Shown piece after piece: positions 38,474-45,852 of a stretch of DNA of 64,000 bases. How positions within the stretch are numbered: position 1 is the stretch's first letter; each line of letters opens with the position of its first letter. A program made the position numbers and the translations under genes. This DNA comes from Pantoea agglomerans (GTDB lineage Bacteria > Pseudomonadota > Gammaproteobacteria > Enterobacterales > Enterobacteriaceae), in NCBI RefSeq assembly GCF_020149765.1, contig NZ_CP083809.1, forward strand, positions 620,001 through 684,000, in the 5' to 3' direction. The notes beneath the pieces were generated by a model, which was not told the origin of the DNA, did not search any database, and saw nothing but the letters and a program-made list of their open reading frames with translations.

Positions 38474-39223
38474 GCGCGTCCCTTATCACCGGGTAAGCGA
38501 AAGCGTTACCCTTACCAGAGCATAGCGCGCGACCGCCAGCTGCGCGCGCCTGCCCGCGCGCCAGCCAGAATCCGCCGTGGCTGAAGCAAGTGCGCGCAGG
38601 CGATGCGGCACGGTCAATATCCGCCCTGAATAAAAACTGGCGCTGATCCCTTTATTCCCGCTAAGGCGGGCCTGAATTTTATTAACAACTTTATTTCATC
38701 TCTTCGACGCCGTTAATTAAGCGTGGCGGAAATAGGGATAATGGCTGGTGCGCATAAAAGCCGTTTTTTAAACGTAACGCTTTAAAAAAGATTCTTAATG
38801 GCCTAAATGCTTCATTTACTTTCATTAAGCGCCGCGGTGAACTGCAAAATTGACCGCTTTTCAGCTGTGGGTATAGATAAAATAATATGCCAAAACAGGG
38901 CATTGCAGCGCGAAAGGCGCGCTGTGCCGCCGGACTTCCTCTCTGCTGTAAACATGCAACAATAAATAACAAAGATGTCACATTGAAGCCTGTGAATTAA
39001 CCTAAAACGTTGCGATAAAATAGGTAATTGCGGACAAAAACAATGACCAAAATCAAAAAACGCTGTTATAGTTTTTGCATCCCAAAGTGTTTCTGTTTGT
39101 CAGGCGCGAGTTCTTATAAATTCGCGTCGGTATTGGCTCAAGCGCAGCGTAAATATTAACGCTGTGCTTAAGTTGTTAACTATAAGTAAATATATGGTGT
39201 TATATGTGGCAACGAGGTAAGCA
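38474..39223. other. 750-bp intergenic region upstream of cioA
   Basis: The first half is GC-rich, with a cccgctaaggcggg hairpin (38668-38681); the second half is AT-rich, probably the cio promoter and leader. A minus-strand 96-codon frame here (38691-38981) lacks a ribosome-binding site or known motifs and is not accepted. No other gene seen. Confidence 0.45.
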
Positions 39224-40648
39224 ATGTTCGGATTAGACGCCTTTCATCTGGCCAGGATACAGTTCGCGTTTACTGTCTCCTTTCACATCCTTTTTCCCGC
39301 CATTACCATCGGCCTCGCCAGCTTCCTGGCCGTGCTCGAAGGGATGTGGCTAAAAAGCCGTAACGAAACCTATCGCGATCTCTATCACTTCTGGTCCAAA
39401 GTCTTTGCCGTTAACTTCGGCATGGGCGTAGTCTCGGGGCTGGTGATGGCCTATCAGTTCGGCACCAACTGGAGCGGCTTCTCGCAGTTCGCGGGCAGCA
39501 TTACCGGGCCGTTGCTCACCTATGAAGTCCTGACCGCCTTCTTCCTTGAGGCGGGCTTCCTCGGCGTAATGCTGTTCGGCTGGAACCGCGTCGGGCCTGG
39601 GCTGCACTTTTTTGCCACCTGTATGGTTGCGCTCGGTACCCTGATTTCCACCTTCTGGATCCTCGCCTCCAACAGCTGGATGCATACGCCGCAGGGCTAC
39701 CTGATTCAGAACGGGATTGTGGTGCCAGAGGACTGGTTAAAAATCATCTTTAACCCCTCGTTCCCCTATCGCCTGTTCCATATGTCGGTGGCGGCGTTTC
39801 TTGCCAGCGCCTTCTTTGTCGGTGCGTCCGGCGCATGGCATCTGCTGCGCGGCAACGACAACCCGGCGATCCGCAAAATGTTCTCTATGGCGCTGTGGAT
39901 GGCGCTGATTGTCGCGCCGATTCAGGCGATGATAGGCGACGCGCACGGCCTGAATACCCTTGAGCATCAGCCGGCGAAAATTGCCGCGATTGAAGGCCAC
40001 TGGGAAAACCCGCCGGGCGAAGCGACGCCGCTGATCCTGTTCGGTATCCCGGATATGGATGAGGAGCGCACCAAATACGCGGTGGAAATTCCCTATCTCG
40101 GCAGTTTGATCCTGACGCACAGCCTCGATAAGCAGGTGCCGGCGCTGAAGACCTTCCCGAAAGAGGATCGTCCTAACTCGCTGATTATCTTCTGGTCGTT
40201 CCGCGTGATGGTGGCGATGGGGCTGCTGATGATTACGCTCGGCGTGGTGAGCCTGTGGCTGCGCTATAAAGGCCGTCTCTACCAGTCGCGTCCGTTCCTG
40301 TGGTTTGCCTTGCTGATGGGGCCGTCTGGCCTGATCGCGCTGCTGGCGGGCTGGTTTACGACGGAAATTGGTCGTCAGCCGTGGGTAGTTTATGGCGTGC
40401 AGCGCACCATCGACGCGGTTTCCGGTCATGGCGATCTGCATATGAGCATCAGCCTGCTGGCCTTTATCCTGGTCTACTCCGCGGTGTTCGGCGTGGGTTA
40501 CATCTATATGGTCCGTCTGATTAAGAAAGGCCCGCTTACCGGCGAAGGCAAGGATGTACGTCACGGCGGTCCAGGCCACGGCAAAACCCCGGCTCGTCCG
40601 CTCTCTGCGGCGCATGAAAGTCTGAACGATCCGCAGGAGGGGAAATAA
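39224..40648 (+). CDS. cioA: cytochrome bd-type (cyanide-insensitive) ubiquinol oxidase subunit I
   Basis: 474 aa. Multi-span bd-oxidase subunit I with the haem-ligand His in the first helix (FTVSFHILFPAI), MAYQFGTNWSGF and the GRQPW motif (TEIGRQPWVVYG). The Q-loop is short, which places it in the CioA branch rather than CydA. Quinol oxidation and O2 reduction site holder. A cggtaag-like gap leads to the ATG with gaggtaagca. Overlaps nothing; cioB starts 1 nt after its stop. Confidence 0.93.
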   Translation: MFGLDAFHLARIQFAFTVSFHILFPAITIGLASFLAVLEGMWLKSRNETYRDLYHFWSKVFAVNFGMGVVSGLVMAYQFGTNWSGFSQFAGSITGPLLTYEVLTAFFLEAGFLGVMLFGWNRVGPGLHFFATCMVALGTLISTFWILASNSWMHTPQGYLIQNGIVVPEDWLKIIFNPSFPYRLFHMSVAAFLASAFFVGASGAWHLLRGNDNPAIRKMFSMALWMALIVAPIQAMIGDAHGLNTLEHQPAKIAAIEGHWENPPGEATPLILFGIPDMDEERTKYAVEIPYLGSLILTHSLDKQVPALKTFPKEDRPNSLIIFWSFRVMVAMGLLMITLGVVSLWLRYKGRLYQSRPFLWFALLMGPSGLIALLAGWFTTEIGRQPWVVYGVQRTIDAVSGHGDLHMSISLLAFILVYSAVFGVGYIYMVRLIKKGPLTGEGKDVRHGGPGHGKTPARPLSAAHESLNDPQEGK

Positions 40649-40649
40649 A

Positions 40650-41654
40650 ATGATCGATTTTTCCATTATCTGGTTCGCGATTATCGTTTTCGCCACCCTG
40701 ATGTATATCGTTATGGACGGGTTCGATCTCGGTATCGGGCTGCTGTTTCCCTTTAACAAGGACGCGGTCGAGCGCGACATGATGGTTAACACCGTCGCGC
40801 CGGTCTGGGACGGTAACGAAACCTGGCTGGTGCTGGGCGGCGCAGGCCTGTATGGCGCCTTCCCGCTGGCTTACTCGGTGATTGCCGATGCGCTCTCTAT
40901 TCCGCTGACGGCGATGCTGATTGGCCTGATTTTCCGCGGCGTCGCCTTCGAGTTCCGCTTTAAGGCGACCGAGACGCACCGCGCATTCTGGGACAAGTCC
41001 TTTGTCGCGGGTTCAGTTCTGGCGACCTTTAGCCAGGGCGTGGCGGTTGGCGCGATGCTCGACGGCATCCAGGTGACGGGCCGTCATTTCAGCGGTTCGG
41101 CGATGGACTGGCTGGCGCCGTTCCCGCTGTTCTGCGGCGTGGGTCTGGTTATCGCCTATGCGCTGCTGGGCTGTACCTGGCTGATTATGAAAACCGAGAA
41201 CGAGCTGCACCGTAAGATGTCCGCGCTGGCGACGCCGCTGGTGATCGCGCTGCTGGTGGTAGTGGGCATTATCAGCCTCTGGACGCCGTTCAGCCATGAC
41301 GCCATCGCACAGCGCTGGTTCACCCGTCCAAACCTTTACTGGTTCCTGCCGGTTCCGGTGCTGGTGCTGCTCTGCTCGTGGGGCATTGTGCGCGCCATCA
41401 AGCGCGAGGCGCACTATTCGCCGTTCCTGCTGACGCTGGCGCTGATTTTCCTCGGCTTCTCCGGCCTGGGCATTAGCGTGTGGCCGAACATTATTCCGCC
41501 TTCCGTGACCATCTGGGAGGCAGCGTCGCCAGCGATTAGCCAGGCCTTTATGCTGGTAGGCAGCCTGTTAATTATTCCGATGATCCTGGGCTACACCTTC
41601 TGGAGCTACTACGTGTTCCGCGGGAAAATCAAAGCAGACGAAGGATACCATTGA
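40650..41654 (+). CDS. cioB: cytochrome bd-type (cyanide-insensitive) ubiquinol oxidase subunit II
   Basis: 334 aa, with about nine hydrophobic helices and the N-terminal signature MDGFDLGIGLLFPFNKDAVERD and WDGNETWLVLGG. Pairs with CioA in the inner membrane. Starts 1 nt after the cioA stop, so it is translationally coupled. The DUF2474 gene follows one base after its TGA. Confidence 0.93.
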   Translation: MIDFSIIWFAIIVFATLMYIVMDGFDLGIGLLFPFNKDAVERDMMVNTVAPVWDGNETWLVLGGAGLYGAFPLAYSVIADALSIPLTAMLIGLIFRGVAFEFRFKATETHRAFWDKSFVAGSVLATFSQGVAVGAMLDGIQVTGRHFSGSAMDWLAPFPLFCGVGLVIAYALLGCTWLIMKTENELHRKMSALATPLVIALLVVVGIISLWTPFSHDAIAQRWFTRPNLYWFLPVPVLVLLCSWGIVRAIKREAHYSPFLLTLALIFLGFSGLGISVWPNIIPPSVTIWEAASPAISQAFMLVGSLLIIPMILGYTFWSYYVFRGKIKADEGYH

Positions 41655-41655
41655 T

Positions 41656-41823
41656 ATGCGAACCGAGGTCGGCAGCGTGAAAAACCACAAGGAAACCAAA
41701 GCCCCGTTGTGGAAACGCATCCTGTGGCTGGTGGTGATCTATGGAGCAAGCGTGCTGGCACTCGGTGTCGTGGCTACGCTGTTCCGGATGATGATGACTG
41801 CGGCAGGCATGCGCAGCCACTAG
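41656..41823 (+). CDS. DUF2474-family small membrane protein, probable third oxidase subunit
   Basis: 55 aa, one transmembrane helix (about 22-43, ILWLVVIYGASVLALGVVA) between basic ends. The ATG starts 1 nt after the cioB stop. Family DUF2474 follows bd-oxidase subunit II genes and resembles in position the CydX/CydY accessory subunits, so a stabilising subunit is likely (context). Too short for many gene callers. Confidence 0.85.
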   Translation: MRTEVGSVKNHKETKAPLWKRILWLVVIYGASVLALGVVATLFRMMMTAAGMRSH

Positions 41824-41843
41824 TGGTTTCTGGTTAACGATGT

Positions 41844-41870
41844 AAAGGCTGGCTCTGCCAGCCTTTTTTT
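41844..41870 (+). terminator. cio operon terminator
   Basis: aaggctggc / gccagcctt 9-bp stem with a tct loop and a T7 tract, 20 nt after the DUF2474 stop. Confidence 0.9.
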
Positions 41871-41891
41871 ATGCTGCGGATATCGGCGCGG

Positions 41892-42053
41892 ACGCCAATA
41901 GCAACAAGCCACCCTCGTCCTGCAAAAAACTGTCAAAAAGTTGAAACGCCAATAGCAACAAACAACTCCCGCCCTGAAAAAAACCGCACAAAAGCTGAAA
42001 CGCAAACAGCAACAAACAACGCTCATCCTGTAAAAAACCGCACAAAAGTTGAA
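41892..42053. repeat. three 54-bp degenerate tandem repeats
   Basis: Units start at 41892, 41946 and 42000 with an exact 54-bp (18-codon) period. Conserved parts are caatagcaacaa near the start, gcacaaaag (or gtcaaaaag) and tgaaac at the end; the middle differs. A plus-strand frame could be read through but has no start signal. The third unit joins directly to the inverted-repeat element at 42054. Confidence 0.85.
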
Positions 42054-42162
42054 ACGCGGATGGCATGGCTCGAAGAGCAAAGCGTCCCGCGACAGGGAAG
42101 TCGCGGGCCGAGCGAGCAGGGATGCGTAAAGCGACTTTGCGATCGGGCCATGCCATCCGCGT
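42054..42162. repeat. dispersed inverted-repeat element, copy 2
   Basis: About 109 bp. The first 16 bases of the left end (acgcggatggcatggc) are perfectly complementary to the right end (gccatgccatccgcgt), then further pairing with mismatches through cgaagagcaaagcg and cgactttgcgatcgg. The right half closely resembles copy 1 at 8319-8366; the flanks are different in sequence yet complementary within each copy. Placed right after the three 54-bp repeats. Confidence 0.75.
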
Positions 42163-42180
42163 CTGCACTGCACTGTACTG

Positions 42181-42228
42181 CACCCGCACCCGCACCCGCA
42201 CCCGCACCCGCACCCGCACCCGCACCCG
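42181..42228. repeat. (CACCCG)8 hexanucleotide microsatellite
   Basis: Eight perfect tandem cacccg units, then a ct and further partial units to 42248. Slipped-strand prone; sits 189 nt before the Rob-like gene and could affect its expression, although no promoter was located between. Confidence 0.9.
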
Positions 42229-42416
42229 CTTACCCGCACCCACACCCGTAACAAAAGCGCTCTATGCCACACTCTACTGTTCAGTTATCAGACTAAACAT
42301 AAAGTGCCATTTAGCCGCGCTTAGCTCTGGCTTCATTTACCCTTTCTTACATACCTAAAACGTTCTTGTTATAATTATGTGGCTAATCTCGCAAAATTTT
42401 CTACGATCCACACCGA

Positions 42417-43283
42417 ATGCTTAGCCTGAACGTTAAAAAACAGTACATCAGCGATCTGGTGGACTGGATTGAGGCGAATCTGACCGACGACCTCAATATC
42501 GATCTGATCACCCTCAAATCCGGCTACTCCAAATGGCACATGCAGCGCATGTTCAAAGAAATGACCGGCCAGACGCTGGCGGCCTACACGCGCAAGCGTC
42601 GCCTGACCATGTCTGCTATGGCGCTGCGCCTGACGCGCATGCCGCTGATCGACATCGCGGTGCGTTTCGGCTTCGATAACCAGCAAAACTTCACTCGCGT
42701 CTTCAAAAGCCACTTCTCCCTCACGCCGGGCGCCTTTCGCCGCGTGCCCGAACTACAGCTGAAAAGCTTTCACGGGCCAATCTCAGTACATGGCGAAATG
42801 CTAAAGGCGCAGCTGGTGGAGCGCGATGAGCTGCAGCTGCGCGGCGAACTGATCGAGTGGGAGTGCAAATTCGGCGACTACGTGCGCGACCATGCGCAAA
42901 CCGTCGCGCAGCAGGCGCGCCATTTCGTGCAGCTGGCGTCGCCCCACGTCGAGCGCGGCTGGCTCGGCTTTCAGTACGGCCCAGGCAGCTCGGCGGCGGA
43001 ACAGCAGCATATCAGCCTGTTCCAGGCGCTGGAGAGCCAGCACGCCGACATACTGGGATCGCAAATCGTCAACTGGACCTCAGCGCGCGGCCTCTACGCC
43101 ACCGTCCCCTGGCAGGGCGCGCCGGAGCAGCTAACGCGCTTTATCGCCGATCTCTATTATGTACATCTGCCCGCGCTGGGCGTCGCGCGCCGCCAGGGCA
43201 AAGATCTGCTGCGGCTGGATATGAAAGCCTCAACGCCGGATGCGCTGGTCGGCCTCTTCTCAATTCCGGTCACGCAGAGCTGA
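42417..43283 (+). CDS. Rob-like AraC-family transcriptional regulator
   Basis: 288 aa. An N-terminal MarA/Rob-type double helix-turn-helix (AGYSKWHMQRMFKE-like SGYSKWHMQRMFKEMTGQTL ... DIAVRFGFDNQQNFTRVFK) and a C-terminal GyrI-like domain as in Rob. Overall layout matches Rob but sequence is diverged, so this is probably a paralogue. MarA/Rob/SoxS proteins activate efflux and stress genes. It is followed by a small exported protein gene. Confidence 0.85.
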   Translation: MLSLNVKKQYISDLVDWIEANLTDDLNIDLITLKSGYSKWHMQRMFKEMTGQTLAAYTRKRRLTMSAMALRLTRMPLIDIAVRFGFDNQQNFTRVFKSHFSLTPGAFRRVPELQLKSFHGPISVHGEMLKAQLVERDELQLRGELIEWECKFGDYVRDHAQTVAQQARHFVQLASPHVERGWLGFQYGPGSSAAEQQHISLFQALESQHADILGSQIVNWTSARGLYATVPWQGAPEQLTRFIADLYYVHLPALGVARRQGKDLLRLDMKASTPDALVGLFSIPVTQS

Positions 43284-43468
43284 CAGCAGCTTTTCGTGCG
43301 GTGAAACGTGATAAACCGCACGATTTTATAAAATGGATGCGTTATCTGGCGTAAAATTCCTGCCTTAACCCGGGAGCCATGCAGATATCTTGCATATGGC
43401 CTGCCGGACTGGATATTCATCTGCCTTTCAGGTTCTTTCTGAACCAGACAGTTAACACGACGACAATC

Positions 43469-43672
43469 ATGAAAATTTCTACGCTGTTCCTTGTTACGGC
43501 GCTTGCTGCGTTGCCGCTTTTCGCCAGCGCCCAAATGGCTGAACCCTTTACGCCGCCTGCTGGCCTGCATCCGCATGCCCAGCCAGCCCAGCACGAAATC
43601 CTGGGCGACAATGCGCTGCCGCAGCAGTCGCAACAGCCGTTCCGCTCAGACGCCTTAAGCGACACCCTCTGA
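43469..43672 (+). CDS. small exported protein of unknown function
   Basis: 67 aa from ATG 43469. Signal peptide MKISTLFLVTALAALPLFASA with cleavage about residue 22, then a short, Pro/Gln/His-rich mature region (PPAGLHPHAQPAQHEILGDN). No ribosome-binding site of note. Function unknown. Its position after a Rob-like gene recalls the MarA-MarB arrangement but the sequence does not match MarB. Confidence 0.65.
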   Translation: MKISTLFLVTALAALPLFASAQMAEPFTPPAGLHPHAQPAQHEILGDNALPQQSQQPFRSDALSDTL

Positions 43673-43792
43673 TCGCTACGCGCGCCTATCCGGGACGCGC
43701 CTTCGCTCTGTCTCTCTTCTGATAAACCTGTGCAGGCGCTCGCCCGCGCAGGTTTTCGGCTGCGCGGAAATAGCACAATCGATCCTTGCGCC

Positions 43793-43805
43793 TAAGATAT
43801 ATCAT
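43793..43805. promoter_or_regulatory. taagata-type palindrome upstream of yqjH
   Basis: taagatatatcat, with the perfect core gatatatc, lies about 30 nt upstream of the Fur-like box at 43823. A closely related palindrome (taagatacatctta, 45674-45687) has the same relation to the Fur box upstream of the TonB receptor. Possible YqjI operator. Confidence 0.45.
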
Positions 43806-43822
43806 GAGTAATCTGAGCGCCT

Positions 43823-43841
43823 CAAATGAGAATCATTCATG
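43823..43841. promoter_or_regulatory. Fur-like box upstream of yqjH
   Basis: caaatgagaatcattcatg holds the aatgagaatcatt palindromic core. Twelve of 19 positions fit the GATAATGATAATCATTATC consensus. About 62 nt before the yqjH ATG. Confidence 0.55.
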
Positions 43842-43903
43842 AATTAACCTGTGCACTGACGTTTGCAGCCCACGGCCCGGCCAGCTGCGTAAAAGGAGAA
43901 CCT

Positions 43904-44695
43904 ATGTATTCCGAAAACCGAGCGTCCCGCAGCCGCGCGCCGCAGCGCGTGCGTAACGAACTGCGTTTCCGCCGCATCACCGTCGCCAGCAAAACGTTAA
44001 TCGCCGGTGAATTCTGGCGCGTGGTCTTCCACGGCAGCGACCTGGCGGGCTTCGCTTCGCCGGGCTTTGATGACCATATCAAACTCTTCTTCCCGCAGGG
44101 GGGCAGCGCGGCGCTGCCGCTGCCGCAGATGACTGACGAAGGCGTCGTCTGGGCGGAGGGCGCTCGTCCGCCGGCGCGCGACTATACGCCGCTCGCCTTC
44201 GATGGCGAGTCCTCGCTGACGATCGATTTCTATATCCATGAGGGCGGCGTTGCCAGCGGCTGGGCGCAGCGGGCGCAGGAGGGCGAGCAGTTAATTATCG
44301 GCGGCCCGCGCGGCTCGCTGGTGGTGCCCACCGACTACGCCTTCCAGCTCTACGTCTGCGACGAAACCAGCCTGCCGGCCCTGAAGCGGCGCATGGCAGC
44401 TGCCGAAGCGCAGGATCTGCATCTGTTCGCCTGCGTGGATGAAGCGACCGGGCGCGACTACCTGCCGGATCTGAGCGGCGTGAACGTGCGCTGGCTCGGC
44501 AGCGGCGCGGCGCAGGCGGGTAAGCTTGACGCGCTGATCGCCGAGCTGGATAACATCGCCGTGCCGCAGGAGGACTACTTTATCTGGCTGACCGGTGAAG
44601 GCGCGTTTGCCAGGGCGCTCGGCGACTACTTTGTGGAGCGTCGCGGCCTGGATGCCGCCTTTGTGCGCGCCGTCGCTTACTGGCACGCCAGATAA
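43904..44695 (+). CDS. yqjH: siderophore-interacting protein / NADPH-dependent ferric-chelate reductase
   Basis: 263 aa from ATG 43904 (MYSENRASRSRAP) with aaggag in front. SIP/ViuB family: RFRRITVASKTLIAGEFWRVVF, then YTPLAFDGESSLTIDFYIHEGG and the NAD(P)-side FIWLTGEGAF. Reduces ferric siderophores in the cytoplasm using FAD and NADPH. Located before yqjI and preceded by a Fur-like box. In E. coli yqjH and yqjI are divergent; here they are co-directional with 82 bp between. Confidence 0.92.
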   Translation: MYSENRASRSRAPQRVRNELRFRRITVASKTLIAGEFWRVVFHGSDLAGFASPGFDDHIKLFFPQGGSAALPLPQMTDEGVVWAEGARPPARDYTPLAFDGESSLTIDFYIHEGGVASGWAQRAQEGEQLIIGGPRGSLVVPTDYAFQLYVCDETSLPALKRRMAAAEAQDLHLFACVDEATGRDYLPDLSGVNVRWLGSGAAQAGKLDALIAELDNIAVPQEDYFIWLTGEGAFARALGDYFVERRGLDAAFVRAVAYWHAR

Positions 44696-44777
44696 GCCAC
44701 CGCCGCCGCCCGTGTTGAATTTTGCCAGGCGGCGGACTACTATCACCCTCCCGTAAAAACTCCCCTTCAGGCAGGCA

Positions 44778-45314
44778 ATGAAACAGGATCCGGCTTTTTC
44801 GTGTCATCAGGATTCCGCCTCGCGCGGCGGGTGCGGCGGTCGCCGTAAACGTCGTGAAAAGATGCTGGATGCCAGCGATATCCGCCTGCTGATGCTGCAC
44901 TTCCTCGCGCAAAACGATGCGCACGGCTATGAGCTGATCAAGTCAATTGAAGAGCTTTCTAAAGGGGAGTACTCCCCCAGCCCCGGCATTATTTACCCCA
45001 ACCTGACGCTGCTGGAAGAGATGGACGCTATCCGCGTGGTGGATGCGCAGGCGTCGCGCAAGGCCTATACGCTGAATGCGGCGGGACGCGCGCGGCTCGC
45101 CGAACAGCAGGCGCATATCGAGCACCTTATTGAGCGTCTCTCGTCGCTGGCGGTGCTGGTGAACAACCGCAGCCTTCCTGACGTCGATCGGGCGATTCAC
45201 CGCATGCGCGTTACGCTCAACAGCCGCCTGTCGCAGGAAGATATCTCGCCGGAAACGCTGCAAAAGGTGGTTGATGCGCTGAATGCGGCGGCGGATAAGA
45301 TCGCCGCCAGCTAA
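44778..45314 (+). CDS. yqjI: PadR-family transcriptional regulator YqjI
   Basis: 178 aa. PadR winged helix with LMLHFLAQNDAHGYELIKSIEELSKGEYSPSPGIIYPNLTLLEE, then a coiled tail. The N-terminal extension (SCHQDSASRGGCGGRRKR) carries His/Cys that could bind metal, as in the nickel/iron-sensing E. coli YqjI. Likely represses yqjH and possibly the TonB receptor via the taagata palindromes (inference). Confidence 0.9.
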   Translation: MKQDPAFSCHQDSASRGGCGGRRKRREKMLDASDIRLLMLHFLAQNDAHGYELIKSIEELSKGEYSPSPGIIYPNLTLLEEMDAIRVVDAQASRKAYTLNAAGRARLAEQQAHIEHLIERLSSLAVLVNNRSLPDVDRAIHRMRVTLNSRLSQEDISPETLQKVVDALNAAADKIAAS

Positions 45315-45324
45315 CGCCCCGGCC

Positions 45325-45612
45325 TCAGGGCCTGTTCTTGTCCACGTGACCCAGCGAACGCTCCGGGAAGCAGCGGTCGCGCACGCGCTGCTTCAGCGCC
45401 GCCGCGTCGGGAAAACCGCCGTCGCGCTTACGCTCCCAGATCGTTTCGCCATCAATGGTAATCACGAAAACGCCGCCGGTGCCTGGTTTAAGCGTAACCG
45501 CCGCCAGATCGTCCGCGAAAGTTTGCAGCAGCTCCTGCGCCATCCAGGCGGAGCGCAGCATCCAGTTGCACTGCGTGCAGTAGTGAATGGTGACGGACGG
45601 TTTCTCAGTCAT
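45325..45612 (-). CDS. SelT/SelW/SelH-family (Rdx) thioredoxin-like protein
   Basis: 95 aa. CxxC-type motif YCTQCNWMLR near residue 12, TGGVFVITIDGETIWERKRDGGFPD is the family's second conserved block. Redox-active thioredoxin-fold protein, all-cysteine version of the eukaryotic selenoprotein W group. Convergent with yqjI (10 nt between). Function unproven. Confidence 0.88.
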   Translation of the reverse strand: MTEKPSVTIHYCTQCNWMLRSAWMAQELLQTFADDLAAVTLKPGTGGVFVITIDGETIWERKRDGGFPDAAALKQRVRDRCFPERSLGHVDKNRP

Positions 45613-45672
45613 AGCGTTTTTCCATAGCGAAAAAGAGAAGGGCGCACGGGGCAGCTTAGCAAATCGTGCGGT

Positions 45673-45688
45673 GTAAGATACATCTTAC
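45673..45688. promoter_or_regulatory. taagata-type palindrome upstream of the TonB receptor
   Basis: gtaagatacatcttac: perfect 7-nt arms around a 2-nt centre. It lies about 28 nt before the Fur-like box and shares its pattern with the palindrome before yqjH. Confidence 0.5.
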
Positions 45689-45701
45689 TTTAAAGCTAGT
45701 T

Positions 45702-45720
45702 GATAATGATTACCACTTGC
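45702..45720. promoter_or_regulatory. Fur-like box upstream of the TonB receptor gene
   Basis: gataatgattaccacttgc matches the first nine bases of the Fur consensus exactly and 14 of 19 overall, with a weaker right half. Confidence 0.6.
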
Positions 45721-45852
45721 ATTACATTTCTGGCGAAATAATTCGTAATAAAAATAACATTTCTCTTTACGGTTTTATTTAAGAAACCGGCATTTAGCTA
45801 CTGACAGCAAGTAAGTGAGCAAATACTAACAATCAAAAAGGTATTTGCGCTT

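Noticed and set aside
38691..38981. 96-codon minus-strand frame before cioA
   Set aside because: No ribosome-binding site, no domain, in AT-rich promoter sequence.
42065..42358. Plus-strand frame with a Thr/Arg repeat from the microsatellite
   Set aside because: Created by the (CACCCG)8 array and the inverted-repeat element; no regulatory signals.
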